From Massilia sp. Root335 (lineage in GTDB: Bacteria > Pseudomonadota > Gammaproteobacteria > Burkholderiales > Burkholderiaceae_D): 64,000 nt of DNA. Below are positions 8,891 to 23,192 of the stretch, in pieces (positions within the stretch are counted from its first letter, which is position 1; every line of letters starts with the position of its first letter). Position numbers and translations under genes: made by a program. Below the pieces are notes generated by a model, which had not been told where the DNA came from, made no database searches, and worked only from the letters and a program-made list of their open reading frames with translations. Location of the stretch: the NCBI RefSeq assembly GCF_001425685.1, contig NZ_LMCY01000008.1:321161-385160 (forward strand). Reading direction: 5' to 3'.

Positions 8891-8982
8891 GGCCCGATTA
8901 TATCGAAAGGTGTCCTGCGGGCCACTGTCGGGTTTGACCCCGCGCCGCGAGAATGGCGGTACACGAACCACAAGGAGCCGCC

Positions 8983-9771
8983 ATGCAACTCACCCAGATC
9001 CGCAACGCCACCCTGCTCGTCGACTACGCCGGCAAGACCCTCCTCATCGACCCGCTGCTGGCCGGGCGGGGCGCCTACCCCGGCTTTGCCGGCACGGCCA
9101 ACAGCCACCTCGCCAATCCCCTCGTCGACCTGCCCGTGCCGCTGGCCACGCTGCTCGACGTGGACGCCGTCGTCGTCACGCACCTGCACCTCGACCACTG
9201 GGACGAGACGGCGCGCCGCGTGCTGCCGCGCGGCCTGCCCGTGTTCGCGCAGAACGGGGCCGATGCCGACGCCATCCGCGCCGACGGCTTCACCGACGTG
9301 CGGCCGCTCGCGGCGGACGGGGACACGCCGTTCGACGGCATCCGCATCGCCCGGACCGGCGGCCAGCACGGCAGCGATGCCGTCATGGCGGCGATCGGCG
9401 CACGCATGGGCGAGGTGTCCGGCATCGTGCTGCGCCATCCCGACGAGCCGACGCTGTACATCGCCGGCGACACCGTGTGGAACGCGCACGTGGCGGCGGC
9501 GCTGGAAACGTACGATCCGGACGTCGTCGTGCTGAACTGCGGTGACGCGCAGGTGCCGGGCCTCGGCGCCATCATCATGGACCTGGACGACGTGGGCCGG
9601 GTGGCGCGCGCCGCGCCGCGGGCGTCCATCGTCGCGAGCCACCTGGAGGCCGTGAACCACTGCGTGCTGTCGCGCGCCGACCTGCGCGCCTGGCTGGACG
9701 GGCAGGGCCTGCGCGCGCGCGTGAGCGTGCCCGAGGATGGCGAGGCCCGCACGTTCCAGCGGGTGCGCGAA

Positions 9772-9786
<15 letters not shown>
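8983..9786 (+). CDS. MBL-fold metallo-hydrolase
   Basis: This is a 267-residue metallo-beta-lactamase-superfamily enzyme. The metal-binding signature THLHLDHWDE is present, with later ligands in GGQHG, IAGDTVW and SHLEAVNH, as in UlaG/YcjZ-like L-ascorbate lactonase relatives. The N-terminus (TQIRNATLLVDYAGKTLLIDPLLA) is typical of this branch. AAGGAG at 8972-8977 sets the start. It is divergent from the GlxA-type regulator, which suggests regulation by it. It converges with the second hybrid kinase, and the two coding ends overlap by 15 bp. The substrate is probably a cyclic ester or phosphodiester, but the sequence does not show which. Confidence 0.88.
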
Positions 9787-12900
<3,114 letters not shown>

Positions 12901-13416
12901 GTCTTCTCGTCCGTTGTTATGCCGGGCAGACTCGGTGCGGCTGGGCCGCGAACGGGAAGAATAGGGGCAGTTTGCCCGGCAGGGCAAGTGAAAGATGCGC
13001 CGGCCCGGCCTTGCGGTCGCGGCCGTGTTGCCGGCGCGACGATTCAAATTCCAAGTGGAAATGAAGCGCGTCGACATGCCGATCGGCACCGACTGCCGTT
13101 CCCGATTTGAGCGAACGGCGCCGTCCGCTACGCCGACGACGCAATGCGGGCTGGCTCGGCATCAGGTGTGACATTTGCGCAGCAGAAGTCATGTTTTTTG
13201 CATAAAGAATGAATTCTCGCCAATTATTCCGCTGTAGAATGTTTCAGAAGTTTTATGCCGGTACGGGGTGTGCCCGTGATGCAACGGTTGTAGCGCCAGT
13301 GCACAGCCTGGTGGTAATCGGATAGAATCTTCTGAAAAGGCTGTGCGCTTTGACGAATCTGCTTGTCGCGGCGTCGGCATCGCCGGTTGTTCTTCGCCGT
13401 CCAGGCAAGGGTGCTC
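12901..13416. other. 516-bp gene-free stretch between divergent signalling genes
   Basis: No protein reading frame here is convincing. The half nearest the kinase is GC-rich with no clear motif. The half nearest the cyclase (about 13180-13340) is clearly AT-richer and holds a plausible sigma-70 promoter. Both gene starts must be served from this segment. Confidence 0.6.
13198..13227 (+). promoter_or_regulatory. Candidate sigma-70 promoter for the GAF-PAS-GGDEF gene
   Basis: TTGCAT at 13198-13203 and AATTAT at 13222-13227 are separated by 18 bp in the AT-rich half of the intergenic region. The match is moderate, and the predicted leader would be about 180 nt, so this is a weak call. Confidence 0.3.
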
Positions 13417-15261
13417 ATGCTCAGTCAACAAGATCTTGCGGAAGAAGCGCGCATCAGCGCCCTGCACGCGCTGGGGGTGCTCGACACGCCCCAGGAAGAC
13501 CGGTTCGACCGCGTCACCCGCCTCGCCGTGGCCGCGTTCCGCGTGCCCATCGCGCTCGTGTCGCTCGTCGACCGCGAGCGCCAGTGGTTCAAGTCGCGCG
13601 TGGGGCTCGACGCCGGCGAGATGCCGCGTTCGCTCGCCCTGTGCAGCCACACGATCACCCTGGACGACCTGCTCGTCGTGCCCGACACGCTGCTCGACGA
13701 GCGCTTCGCCGGCCACCCGCACGTGACGGGCGGGCCGCGCATCCGTTTCTATGCCGGCCAGCCGCTGCACAGCGTCGACGGCCAGCCGCTCGGCACCCTG
13801 TGCATCATCGATACGGCGCCGCGCGCATTCGGCGACGCCGACCGGCACCTGCTGGGCGACCTGGCGCGCCTGGCGCAGGATGAGCTGAACCGCGACGCGC
13901 TGGTGACCGCGCGCACCCGCGAACTGCACGACAAGAACGCCGCCCTCGAGCTGGCGATGCGCCTGCGCGTGACCGCCGAACGCGTCTTGCGGCAGAAGCA
14001 GGAATTGCTGGATGCGGTGCTCGAGACGGTGGACGTGGGCGTGGTCGCGTGCGACGCCGACGGCCACCTGACCCTGTTCAACCGCGCGGCGCGCGCCTTC
14101 CACGGCCTCGACGCGGAAACCGGTCTGTCGATGGCCGACTGGCCCGCGCGCTACGATTTATACGGCGAGGACGGCCTCACGCCGCTGGCCCCGGAACAGG
14201 TCCCGCTCGTGCGTGCGCTGCACGGCGAGCGCGTGCAGGATGCCGGCATGACGATCCACGCGCCGGGCGCCGCGCCGCGCCGCCTGCTGGCGAGCGGACG
14301 CGCGCTGCACGGCCCGGGCGGCGAGCCGCTGGGCGCCGTCGTCGCGATGAAGGACGTGACGGAGCTGGCCGCGTCGCGCGCGCGCCTGGCCGAGAGCGGC
14401 GAATGGCTGCGCACCATCGCCGACAACGTGCCCGCGCTGATCGCCTACGTCGACACGGACCTGCGCTATCGTTTCGCCAACGAGCGCTACCGCGAATGGT
14501 TCGGCGTGAAGAGCCAGGACATGATCGGCAGGACCGTGCTGGAATCGATGGGCGAGGCGTTCTACGCGCCGCGCCGCGCAGCGCTGGAACGCTGCCTGGG
14601 CGGCCACGCGTCGCACCTGGAGATCGAGGAAGTGCGCCGCGGCCGCACCCGCGTGGTCAGCTCGACCTATTTGCCGCACCTGCGCGACGGCGTCGTGCAA
14701 GGCATCTACGTGCTGTCGACGGATGCCACGTCGGCGCGCGAGTACGAGCGCCAGCTGCACGCGCTCGCGCATTCCGACCACCTGACCGGCCTGCCGAACC
14801 GGCGCAGCTACGAGGAACGCTTCGGGCAGGCCATCGCGCGCGCGCGCCGCGGCGCCACGCCGCTGGCGCTGGCCTATCTCGACGTCGACCACTTCAAGCA
14901 GATCAACGATGGCCACGGCCACGCGACCGGCGACGCCGTGCTGCGCGAACTCGCGCGCCGCCTGGCCGCCAGCGTGCGCAGCACGGACACCGTGGCGCGC
15001 CTGGCCGGCGACGAATTCGTGGTCCTGCTGGAGCAGGTGGGTTCGCCGCGGGAATGCGAACGGATCGCGGCCAAGCTGCAGGATGCGATCCGCCTGCCGT
15101 TCGAACTCGACGGCCGCACGGTGCAGGTCACGAGCAGCATCGGCATCGCCTGGAGCGCGCATCCGGAACAGGCCGCGCTGGCCCTGGTGGCGGACGAGGC
15201 GCTGTACCGGTCCAAGCATGCGGGACGCGATACGGCGTCCGTGTTGGTCGCCGGCGCCTGA
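13417..15261 (+). CDS. Diguanylate cyclase, GAF-PAS-PAS-GGDEF
   Basis: The 614-residue cytoplasmic protein has a GAF domain (about 10-165, with IALVSLVDRERQWFKSRVGL and PLGTLCIID), two PAS domains (about 195-320 and 330-440) and a GGDEF domain (about 450-610). The active-site loop reads A530-G-D-E-F534, an accepted variant that keeps the catalytic acidic residues. The upstream YLDVDHFKQINDGHGHATGD metal-binding stretch is intact, so c-di-GMP synthesis is likely. The start at 13417 has an AAGGG purine tract just upstream; a GTG six bases earlier is possible. It ends one base from the kdpE stop on the other strand. Confidence 0.9.
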   Translation: MLSQQDLAEEARISALHALGVLDTPQEDRFDRVTRLAVAAFRVPIALVSLVDRERQWFKSRVGLDAGEMPRSLALCSHTITLDDLLVVPDTLLDERFAGHPHVTGGPRIRFYAGQPLHSVDGQPLGTLCIIDTAPRAFGDADRHLLGDLARLAQDELNRDALVTARTRELHDKNAALELAMRLRVTAERVLRQKQELLDAVLETVDVGVVACDADGHLTLFNRAARAFHGLDAETGLSMADWPARYDLYGEDGLTPLAPEQVPLVRALHGERVQDAGMTIHAPGAAPRRLLASGRALHGPGGEPLGAVVAMKDVTELAASRARLAESGEWLRTIADNVPALIAYVDTDLRYRFANERYREWFGVKSQDMIGRTVLESMGEAFYAPRRAALERCLGGHASHLEIEEVRRGRTRVVSSTYLPHLRDGVVQGIYVLSTDATSAREYERQLHALAHSDHLTGLPNRRSYEERFGQAIARARRGATPLALAYLDVDHFKQINDGHGHATGDAVLRELARRLAASVRSTDTVARLAGDEFVVLLEQVGSPRECERIAAKLQDAIRLPFELDGRTVQVTSSIGIAWSAHPEQAALALVADEALYRSKHAGRDTASVLVAGA

Positions 15262-15262
15262 A

Positions 15263-15958
15263 TCAAGGCAGCTGGAACCGGTAGCCGACGCCGGTTTCGG
15301 TGATCATGTAGCGGGGCTGGGCCGGATTGTCTTCCAGCTTGTGGCGCAGATGCCCCATGTAGATCCGCAGATAGTGGGCATGGTCCGCCTGGTTCGGGCC
15401 CCACACGTTGCGCAACAGCTGGGGCGTGGTCATGACCTTGCCGGCATTGGCGACGAGTACCGCCAGCAGGCGGTGCTCGGTGGGCGTCAGCCGCACGGCC
15501 GCGCCGCCCTTGGTGACGCGCCGGTTCTGCACGTCGACCACGACGTCGCCGAAGCGCACCTTGCCGTCGCCGCCGGTCGCGGGGCCGCGCTGGCGGCGCT
15601 GCGACGCGCGCACGCGCGCCAGCAGTTCGCCGACGCCGAACGGCTTGGTCAGGTAGTCGTCCGCGCCGTTGTCGAGGGCGCGGATCTTTTCTTCCTCGTT
15701 CACGCGGGCCGACAGCACGATGACCGGCACGGCAGACCACTTGCGCAAATCGGCAATGAAATCGACGCCGTCGCCGTCGGGCAGGCCGAGATCGAGGATG
15801 ACCACGTCCGGCCTGCGGGTGCCGGACTCGGTCAGCCCGCGCTGCAGGGTCGCCGCCTCGTGCACCTGCCACCCTTCCTGTTCCAGCGCGCCGCGCACGA
15901 AGCGGCGGATATGGGGCTCGTCTTCCACGAGCAGGGCGATGCCGGCAAAATCACTCAT
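15263..15958 (-). CDS. kdpE: KdpE, response regulator of the Kdp potassium system
   Basis: This is a 231-residue OmpR/PhoB-type regulator. Its receiver domain has acidic pocket E12-D13, phospho-acceptor Asp56 in VILDLGLPDGDG, and the conserved LSAR and KPF (TKPFGVGELLARVRA) segments. The C-terminal winged helix has LTPTEHRLLAVLVANAGKV and HYLRIYMGHLRHKLEDNPAQPRY, a signature typical of KdpE. The ATG lies inside the end of kdpD (8-bp overlap), so the two are translationally coupled. It is expected to activate the kdp operon promoter under potassium limitation, after phosphorylation by KdpD. Confidence 0.96.
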   Translation of the reverse strand: MSDFAGIALLVEDEPHIRRFVRGALEQEGWQVHEAATLQRGLTESGTRRPDVVILDLGLPDGDGVDFIADLRKWSAVPVIVLSARVNEEEKIRALDNGADDYLTKPFGVGELLARVRASQRRQRGPATGGDGKVRFGDVVVDVQNRRVTKGGAAVRLTPTEHRLLAVLVANAGKVMTTPQLLRNVWGPNQADHAHYLRIYMGHLRHKLEDNPAQPRYMITETGVGYRFQLP

Positions 15959-18674
15959 CCTGTTCCTCGATCTCGATGTCTTCGTCCAGCAGGGGCAGCG
16001 CCGGCGGCGTTCCCAGCGGCAGGGTGAACACGAAGGCGGCGCCGCCTCCCGGCTGGTTGGCTGCATGAATCGTACCGCCGTGGGCGCCGACGATCGCGCG
16101 GCAGATCGCCAGGCCCAGGCCGACCCCGGGCTTGACGGATTCGCGCTCGCCGCGCGTGAATTTCTCGAACACCGCCTCTTCCTGGCCGGGCGGCAGGCCC
16201 GGTCCGTCGTCCGTCACGGCGACGTCGAGCCACACGCCGTGCCGCTCGGCCGAGATGGCGACCGTGCTGCCCGGCGGCGTGTATTTTCCCGCGTTTTCCA
16301 GCAGGTTGGACAGCACCCGCTCGATCAGCACGGCGTCGTACTGCACCAGCGGCAGGTCGGCCGGCACATGGGTCTCGACCGTGTGGCCGGCCAGCGCGGC
16401 GCGGCTGGCCGCGAGCGCGCTGCCGATGACTTCCTCGACCGGTTGCCACTGGAGTTTGAGCCTGACGTCGCCGCTTTCGATGCGGGCCATGTCGAGCAGG
16501 TTCGTCACGAGCATGCTCATGCGGACCATTTCTTCGCGCAGCGCGTCCGCCATGGTGCGCTGCGCGGGCGCCAGCGGCGGCGCGGAGTGCGCCAGCGCTT
16601 CGGCCTGCACCATCAGCGAGGTAAGCGGCGTGCGCAGGTCGTGCGACAGCGCCGCCAGCAGCGAGTTGCGCAAGCGCTCCGATTCGATCTTGAGCAGCGC
16701 ATCCTGCGCGACCTCGATGTAGTGCACCCTTTCCAGTGCGATGGCGGCCAGCGTGGCGAAGGTGTCCAGTTGCTGGCGCTGTTCGGGCGCCAGCAGCCAG
16801 CGCGCCGTCGCTGCCTCGATCGCCAGCACGCCGCGGGTACGCATCGGCGCCACCAGCGGCATGTAGAAGACGGGACTGCCGGGCAGGGTGTCGGTTCCCA
16901 TGCCGGCGCTGGCGCCGTGGTCGAACGCCCATTGCGCGATGCCGGCATCGAGGGCGGCGATCGGCCCGGCGTCCGCCTCGGCGGAGGGACGCACGCGCCC
17001 ATCGGCGTCCGGCAACAGCAGGGCCGTACGCGCGCCGAACGTGCGCCCGATCGCATCGCGCGTGGCTTCCTGGATCTGCTCCGTCTGCAGCACGCCGGAC
17101 AGGGCCCGCGCGAATTCGTACAGCGCGCGGGTCCTGCTCTCGCGCCGGGCTGCGACATGGGCCTGGAAACGCAGGCCGGCCGTGAGATGTCCCGTGATCA
17201 GGCCGACCGCAAGCATCACGCCGAAGGTCACCAGGTACTGCAGATCCGATATCGCGAACGTGAAGCGCGGCGGCACGAAGAAGAAGTCGAAGCAGGCCAC
17301 GCTCACGCAGGTCGCGGTGACCGAGGGGCCGCGGCCGAACCGCACCGCCACCAGCAGCACCACGAGCAGGAACAGCATGGCGATGTTGGCGAGGTCCAGC
17401 CAGGCGATGGTCGGCGTGGCCGCCAGCGCCATGCACAGGCTGGACAGGATCGCGGCGCCATGCGCCACGATGGCCGTCCGGCCGGGCGCACGCGGTTCGT
17501 CGGTCCGCGCGCGCGGGCCATCGGCCGCCAGGCTTTGTGCCGCCGCGACTTCGAGCAATTCGATGTCGGGCGCGCGGCGCGCGACGCGCCGGCTGGCCGG
17601 CGCCCGCCACGGCCGGCCGCCATGGCCGCGGCCCAGCACGATCCGCGCCAGGTTATGGGTGCGCGCATAGTCGACCACCGCGTCTTCCATCCGGTCGCCC
17701 GACAGGACGGCCGTGGCGGCGCCGAGGTCGCGCGCCAACTTGAGCGCGTCCAGTATCCGCTCGCGCCGGGCGGCGCCGAGCCGCTGCAGCGCGGGGGTCT
17801 CGACGTAGACCGCATGCCACTCGGCGCCGAGCTGGCCCGCCAGCCGCGCAGCGCTGCGCACCACGCCCTCGGCACCGGGGCCGGGGCCCACACAGGCCAG
17901 CAGGGCCGTTCCGGTCCGCCAGACCGCGTCGATCGACTTTTCGACGCGGTAGGCGCGCACGTCGTCCCCGATGCGTTCGGCGGTGCGGCGCAGCGCCAGC
18001 TCGCGCAGCGCGATGAGGTTCCCCTTGCGGAAGAAATTCCGGCCGGCCCGTTCGGCCTGCGAGGGCTGGTACACCTTGCCGAGCTTGAGCCGGGCCAGCA
18101 GCTCGTCCGCCGGCAGGTCCACCAGCACCACTTCGTCGGCCTCGTCGAACACGGAGTCCGGCACCGTTTCGCCGACGCGCACGCCGGTGATTCCGCCGAC
18201 CACGTCGTTCAGGCTCTCGAGGTGCTGCACGTTCACCGTCGTGAACACGTCGATGCCGCGCGCCAGAAGTTCCTCGATGTCCTGCCAGCGCTTGGGGTGG
18301 CGCGAGCCGGGAACGTTCGAATGGGCCAGCTCGTCGATCAGCACCAGTTGCGCGCGCCGTTCCAGCGCGGCGTCGATGTCGAATTCGACCAGCGCCCTGC
18401 CGCGATAATCGATGCGTTTGCGCGGCAGGACCGCCAGCCCTTCCAGCAAGGCTTCGGTCTCGGCGCGCCCGTGCGTCTCGACGATGCCGATCAACACGTC
18501 GCAGGTCGCGGCCAACTGGCGCGCCGCGGACAGCATCGAGTAAGTCTTGCCCACGCCGGCCGAGGCGCCGAAATAGATGCGCAGCCGGCCGCGCGCCGCC
18601 CGGCGTTCCTGTTCGCGCACCTGGGCCAGCAGCGCATCCGGGTCGCGCCGCGCTTCGTCGCCGGGGAAATTCAT
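15951..18674 (-). CDS. kdpD: KdpD, potassium-responsive sensor histidine kinase
   Basis: The 907-residue inner-membrane kinase shows the full family order. The N-terminal KdpD domain has a Walker A G36-ASAGVGK-T44 and LIDELAHSN. A universal-stress-protein-like domain follows (about 250-370), then four closely spaced membrane helices (about 400-490), a GAF-like region, HisKA with LSHDLRTPLTSL and a HATPase domain (NLLENAGKY, GVGLGLAI). It senses low K+ or turgor and phosphorylates KdpE. The gene follows kdpC after about 10 bp and overlaps kdpE, so sensor and pump are in one transcription unit. Confidence 0.97.
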   Translation of the reverse strand: MNFPGDEARRDPDALLAQVREQERRAARGRLRIYFGASAGVGKTYSMLSAARQLAATCDVLIGIVETHGRAETEALLEGLAVLPRKRIDYRGRALVEFDIDAALERRAQLVLIDELAHSNVPGSRHPKRWQDIEELLARGIDVFTTVNVQHLESLNDVVGGITGVRVGETVPDSVFDEADEVVLVDLPADELLARLKLGKVYQPSQAERAGRNFFRKGNLIALRELALRRTAERIGDDVRAYRVEKSIDAVWRTGTALLACVGPGPGAEGVVRSAARLAGQLGAEWHAVYVETPALQRLGAARRERILDALKLARDLGAATAVLSGDRMEDAVVDYARTHNLARIVLGRGHGGRPWRAPASRRVARRAPDIELLEVAAAQSLAADGPRARTDEPRAPGRTAIVAHGAAILSSLCMALAATPTIAWLDLANIAMLFLLVVLLVAVRFGRGPSVTATCVSVACFDFFFVPPRFTFAISDLQYLVTFGVMLAVGLITGHLTAGLRFQAHVAARRESRTRALYEFARALSGVLQTEQIQEATRDAIGRTFGARTALLLPDADGRVRPSAEADAGPIAALDAGIAQWAFDHGASAGMGTDTLPGSPVFYMPLVAPMRTRGVLAIEAATARWLLAPEQRQQLDTFATLAAIALERVHYIEVAQDALLKIESERLRNSLLAALSHDLRTPLTSLMVQAEALAHSAPPLAPAQRTMADALREEMVRMSMLVTNLLDMARIESGDVRLKLQWQPVEEVIGSALAASRAALAGHTVETHVPADLPLVQYDAVLIERVLSNLLENAGKYTPPGSTVAISAERHGVWLDVAVTDDGPGLPPGQEEAVFEKFTRGERESVKPGVGLGLAICRAIVGAHGGTIHAANQPGGGAAFVFTLPLGTPPALPLLDEDIEIEEQDE

Positions 18675-18684
18675 GCGGCTCGCC

Positions 18685-19269
18685 TCATTGCGCGCGCGGC
18701 GTCTTGCCGTCCAGCGCCAGGTTCAGCGCCAGCACGTTCACGCGCGGTTCGCCCAGGAACCCCAGCGCCGGGTCTCGCCGATACTGCTCGATGAGTGCGC
18801 GGACCTGCCGTTCCGGCAGTTTGCGCACGGCCGCGACTCGCGCCGCCTGGTAGTCGGCGGCCGCCACGCTGATCTCCGGATCGACCCCGCTGGCCGAGGC
18901 GGTGACGAGGTCGACCGGTATCGGCGCGCGGTTGCCGGGATCGGCCCGTTTCAGCGCGGCCACGCGTTCCTTGACGGCGGCCAGGAAGGCCGGATTGGTC
19001 GGCCCCAGGTTCGAGCCGCCGGAGCCGGCGGCATTGTCCGCCAGCGGCGCCGTGGCCGACGGCCGGCCCCAGAAATAGCCGGGCGAGGAAAACGGCTGGC
19101 CGATCAGGATCGAGCCGGCCGTGCGGCCGTCGACCGCGACGAGGCTGCCGTTCGCTTCGTGGGCGAAGGCGACGTGGCCGATGCCGGTGACGGCGGCCGG
19201 GTACAGCAGGCCGCACAGCAGGCTCAGGGCGCCGAAGATGACCAGTGCGGGACGCAGGATGGATGCCAT
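18685..19269 (-). CDS. kdpC: KdpC, potassium-transporting ATPase C subunit
   Basis: The 194-residue subunit has one N-terminal membrane helix (RPALVIFGALSLLCGLLYPAAVTGIG) and a soluble periplasmic-side domain. Family motifs are present: GSILIGQPFSSPGYFWGRPSA, SGGSNLGPTNPAF and TASASGVDPEISVAAADYQAARVA. KdpC stabilises the KdpFABC complex and raises its affinity. It sits between kdpB and kdpD with short spacers in the standard order. Confidence 0.97.
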   Translation of the reverse strand: MASILRPALVIFGALSLLCGLLYPAAVTGIGHVAFAHEANGSLVAVDGRTAGSILIGQPFSSPGYFWGRPSATAPLADNAAGSGGSNLGPTNPAFLAAVKERVAALKRADPGNRAPIPVDLVTASASGVDPEISVAAADYQAARVAAVRKLPERQVRALIEQYRRDPALGFLGEPRVNVLALNLALDGKTPRAQ

Positions 19270-19283
19270 GGGGGTCTCCTTGT

Positions 19284-21395
19284 TCAGACGAGGCCGAGCG
19301 CCGCCAGCAGCACGTCGATCGCCTTGATGCCGATGAACGGCAGGATGATACCGCCGGCGCCGTAGATCAGCAGGTTACGGCGCAGCAGGGCGGTCGCGCC
19401 GATCGCGCGGTAGCGTACCCCGCGCAGGGCCAGCGGGATCAGGAACACGATGATCAGCGCGTTGAAGATCAGCGCCGACATGATCGCCGAGGCCGGGCTG
19501 GCCAGGTGCATGACGTCGAGCGCCTTCAGCTGCGGATAGGTGCCGACGAAGGCGGCCGGGATGATCGCGAAATACTTGGCGACGTCGTTGGCGATCGAGA
19601 ACGTGGTCAGCGACCCGCGCGTCATCAGCATCTGCTTGCCGATCTCGACGATTTCCAGCAGCTTGGTCGGGTTCGAGTCGAGATCCACCATGTTGCAGGC
19701 TTCCTTGGCGGCCTGGGTGCCCGAGTTCATCGCCACCGCCACGTCGGCCTGGGCCAGCGCCGGGGCATCGTTGGTGCCGTCGCCGGTCATCGCCACGAGG
19801 CGGCCTTCCGACTGGTACTGCCGGATCAGCGCGAGCTTGTCCTCCGGCGTGGCCTCGGCCAGGAAGTCGTCGACGCCCGCCTCGGCGGCGATCGCGGCCG
19901 CGGTCAGCTTGTTGTCGCCGGTGATCATCACGGTCCTGATGCCCATGCGGCGCAATTCGGCGAAACGCTCCTTGATGCCGCCCTTGACGATGTCCTTGAG
20001 CTCGACCACGCCCATCGCGCGGGCGCCGTCGACCACGACCAGCGGCGTACTGCCGCGGCGCGCGGCATCTTCGACGGTGCGCGCGACCTCGGCCGGGAAA
20101 GGCATGCCGAGCGCGTCGACATGGCGCCGCACCGCATCGAAGGCGCCCTTGCGGATCCGGCGCTCGCCCACGTCGACGCCGCTCATGCGGGTCGTCGCGG
20201 AAAACGGCATGAAGACGGCGTGCATGCTTTCCATCTCGCGCTGGCGGATATTGAAACGCTGCTTGGCCAGCACCACGATGCTGCGGCCTTCCGGGGTCTC
20301 GTCGGCCAGGGACGCCAGCTGCGCCACGTCGGCCAGCTCGCGTTCGGTCACGCCGGGCGCGGGCAGGAAGGCGGCGGCCTGGCGGTTGCCGAGCGTGATG
20401 GTGCCGGTCTTGTCGAGCAGGAGCACGTCGACGTCGCCGGCCGCTTCCACCGCGCGGCCGGACGTGGCGATCACGTTGGCGCGCATCATGCGGCTCATGC
20501 CGGCCACGCCGATCGCCGACAGCAGGCCGCCGATGGTCGTGGGGATCAGGCAGACCAGCAGCGCGATCAGGACCGTGATCGTGACCGGCGTGCCGGCCCC
20601 GGCCGCCGCGACCGAGTACAGCGAGAACGGCAGCAACGTCACCGTCACGACCAGGAACACGATGGTCAAGGCTACCAGCAGGATCGTCAGGGCGATCTCG
20701 TTGGGCGTCTTCTTGCGCCTGGCGCCTTCCACCATCGCGATCATGCGGTCGAGGAAGGTCTCGCCCGGGTTCGCGGTGACCTTCACGACCAGCCAGTCCG
20801 ACAGCACGCGGGTGCCGCCCGTGACGCTGGAAAAGTCGCCGCCCGATTCGCGGATCACCGGCGCCGATTCGCCGGTGATCGCGCTCTCGTCGACCGAGGC
20901 GACGCCCTCGACCACCTCGCCATCGATGGGCACGACGTCGCCCGCTTCGATCAGGATGTGGTTGCCCTTGCGCAGGTCGGAGGCGGGGCAGGGCAGCCAC
21001 GTGGTGCCGTGCCTGGGGACGGACAGCTTCTTGGCCGTCACGCTGTCCTTGAGGCCCCGCAGCGATGCCGCCTGGGCCTTGCTGCGGCCTTCGGCCAGCG
21101 CCTCCGCGAAGTTCGCGAACAGCACCGTGAACCACAGCCAGACGCTCGCTGCGAGGATGAATCCGCGCGGCGCCTCGCCGGTGCCGGCCACGGCCTGCAG
21201 ATAGAGCAAGGTCGTGATGATGGCGCCGACATAGACCACGAACATGACGGGGCTGCGCAACTGGGTGCGCACACCCAGCTTCCTGAAGGCGTCGACCAGG
21301 GCCGGGACGGCCAGCGTGGTGTCGAACATGTTCAAGCGCTTGCCGCCGGCCGGCGCGCCCGCGGGCGGCGCCGCGGACGAAGAGAGTTGGGACAT
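19284..21395 (-). CDS. kdpB: KdpB, P-type ATPase subunit of the potassium pump
   Basis: This 703-residue P-type ATPase energises K+ import through KdpA. It shows the phosphorylation motif [15 protein letters not shown] (Asp328 from this start), the actuator TGES loop with [16 protein letters not shown], the hinge motif [24 protein letters not shown] and about seven hydrophobic helices. The ATG at 21395 is preferred over another four codons upstream because GGAG lies six bases before it. kdpA ends 15 bp upstream. The serine in TGES is the known inhibitory phosphorylation site in E. coli KdpB; the residue is conserved here. Confidence 0.97.
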   Translation of the reverse strand: MSQLSSSAAPPAGAPAGGKRLNMFDTTLAVPALVDAFRKLGVRTQLRSPVMFVVYVGAIITTLLYLQAVAGTGEAPRGFILAASVWLWFTVLFANFAEALAEGRSKAQAASLRGLKDSVTAKKLSVPRHGTTWLPCPASDLRKGNHILIEAGDVVPIDGEVVEGVASVDESAITGESAPVIRESGGDFSSVTGGTRVLSDWLVVKVTANPGETFLDRMIAMVEGARRKKTPNEIALTILLVALTIVFLVVTVTLLPFSLYSVAAAGAGTPVTITVLIALLVCLIPTTIGGLLSAIGVAGMSRMMRANVIATSGRAVEAAGDVDVLLLDKTGTITLGNRQAAAFLPAPGVTERELADVAQLASLADETPEGRSIVVLAKQRFNIRQREMESMHAVFMPFSATTRMSGVDVGERRIRKGAFDAVRRHVDALGMPFPAEVARTVEDAARRGSTPLVVVDGARAMGVVELKDIVKGGIKERFAELRRMGIRTVMITGDNKLTAAAIAAEAGVDDFLAEATPEDKLALIRQYQSEGRLVAMTGDGTNDAPALAQADVAVAMNSGTQAAKEACNMVDLDSNPTKLLEIVEIGKQMLMTRGSLTTFSIANDVAKYFAIIPAAFVGTYPQLKALDVMHLASPASAIMSALIFNALIIVFLIPLALRGVRYRAIGATALLRRNLLIYGAGGIILPFIGIKAIDVLLAALGLV

Positions 21396-21410
21396 TGGGG
21401 ACTCCATCGA

Positions 21411-23192
21411 TTATTTTGCGAACAGCTGCAAGTGCTCCGCCACCGGACCGAGGGCGAGCGCCGGCACATAATTGAGCACGCCGACCAGGACCACGACGCC
21501 GACGAGCAGGCCGACGAACATGGGACCATGCGTGGGCATGGTGCCCGCGGTGGCCTGCAGGCGCTGCTTGGCCGCCAGCGAGCCGGCGGCCGCCAGCACC
21601 GGCACGATCACGCCGAAGCGCCCGAACCACATCGCGATGGCCAGCATCCAGTTGTAGAACGGTGTGTTGGCGGACAGGCCGGCGAACGCGCTGCCGTTGT
21701 TGTTGGCGGCGGAGCTGAACGCGTACAGGATTTCCGAGAAGCCGTGCGCGCCGGGGTTGGCCACCCCGGCCTTGCCCGCGTCCAGCATGACGGCGATCGC
21801 GGTGCCCGCCAGCACGAGGACCGGCGTGACCAGGATGGCGATCGACGTCATCTTCATCTCGTAGGCCTGGATCTTCTTGCCGAGGTATTCCGGAGTGCGG
21901 CCGATCATCAGGCCGGCGATGAACACCGCCATGATCGCGAACACCAGCATGCCGTACAGGCCGGAACCGACGCCGCCGAACACGACCTCGCCGAACTGGA
22001 TCAGCAGCAGCGGCACGGCGCCGCCCAGCGGCGTGAACGAGTCGTGCATCGCGTTGACCGCGCCGCAGGACGCGGCCGTGGCGACGGCGGCGAACAGCGC
22101 CGAGGCGTCGATGCCGAAGCGGACTTCCTTGCCCTCCATGTTGCCGCCCGCTTGCAGGCTGCTCGCCTGCTGGTCGATGCCCATGGCCGACAGCAGCGGG
22201 TGGGCCTGGTGCTCGGCGAACATCACGCTGCCCGCCATCACGACGAACAGCGCCGTCATCGCGGCCAGGATCGCCCAGCCCTGGCGGCGGTCGCCGACCA
22301 GGCGGCCGAACGCGAAGCACAGGCCGGCCGGGATCAGGAAGATCGACACCATCTGGAGCAGGTTCGACAGCGGGGTCGGATTCTCGTACGGATGGGCGGA
22401 GTTGGCGTTGAAGAAGCCGCCGCCGTTCGTGCCCAGCATCTTGATCGCTTCCTGGGACGCCACCGGACCCATCGCGATCGTCTGCGTCGTCGCGGTCACG
22501 TTCACGGTCGCCGGCCGGCCATCCGCGCCGGTTCCCGGCTGCGTATAGGTGAGCGGTTCGACCAGTGGTACTTGCTGGTAGCCGGAGAAATTCTGGATCA
22601 CGCCTTGTCCCATCAGGAACACGGAGAACACCAGCGACAGCGGCAGCAGCACATACAGCGTGCTGCGGGTGAGGTCGACCCAGAAATTGCCGATCGAACG
22701 GGACGACTTCGCGGAAAAGCCGCGGATCAGGGCGAACGCCACCGCAATGCCGGTGGCGGCCGAGAAGAAGTTCTGGCAGGTCAGCGCCAGCATCTGGGTC
22801 AAATAGCTCATGGTCTGCTCGCCCGAGTAACCCTGCCAGTTGGTGTTGCTGACAAAGCTGATGGCGGTGTTGAAGGCCGAGTCGGGGCTGACGTTGCCGA
22901 GTGCCTGCGGGTTCAGCGGCAGCCATGCCTGTACGCGCTGCAGCAGGTAGACGGCGAGCGCGCCGACCGCGTTGAACACCAGCAGGGCGATGGCGTACGC
23001 CTTCCAGTCCATCCCTTGCGCCGGTGCGATGCCGGCCGCGCGGTACAGGATCGACTCGGCGCGGTGCAGCCAGCCGAGACCGCGCACGCGGCCGCCCTCG
23101 GCCACGCGGGCCAGCAGGATCCCGAGCGGCCAGGCCGTGGCCAGCAGGAGGGCGAAAAACAGCGCCGGAAGCGCCAGCGAACGAACGTCCAT
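21411..23192 (-). CDS. kdpA: KdpA, potassium-binding channel-like subunit
   Basis: This 593-residue polytopic protein is the K+-selecting subunit of KdpFABC and is related to the SKT channel superfamily. Selectivity-filter-like repeats are visible at [51 protein letters not shown] and [17 protein letters not shown] at 23192 shares its T with the TGA stop of kdpF (TGATG), so translation should be coupled. The length is slightly above E. coli KdpA (557 residues), with the extra residues in loops. Confidence 0.97.
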   Translation of the reverse strand: MDVRSLALPALFFALLLATAWPLGILLARVAEGGRVRGLGWLHRAESILYRAAGIAPAQGMDWKAYAIALLVFNAVGALAVYLLQRVQAWLPLNPQALGNVSPDSAFNTAISFVSNTNWQGYSGEQTMSYLTQMLALTCQNFFSAATGIAVAFALIRGFSAKSSRSIGNFWVDLTRSTLYVLLPLSLVFSVFLMGQGVIQNFSGYQQVPLVEPLTYTQPGTGADGRPATVNVTATTQTIAMGPVASQEAIKMLGTNGGGFFNANSAHPYENPTPLSNLLQMVSIFLIPAGLCFAFGRLVGDRRQGWAILAAMTALFVVMAGSVMFAEHQAHPLLSAMGIDQQASSLQAGGNMEGKEVRFGIDASALFAAVATAASCGAVNAMHDSFTPLGGAVPLLLIQFGEVVFGGVGSGLYGMLVFAIMAVFIAGLMIGRTPEYLGKKIQAYEMKMTSIAILVTPVLVLAGTAIAVMLDAGKAGVANPGAHGFSEILYAFSSAANNNGSAFAGLSANTPFYNWMLAIAMWFGRFGVIVPVLAAAGSLAAKQRLQATAGTMPTHGPMFVGLLVGVVVLVGVLNYVPALALGPVAEHLQLFAK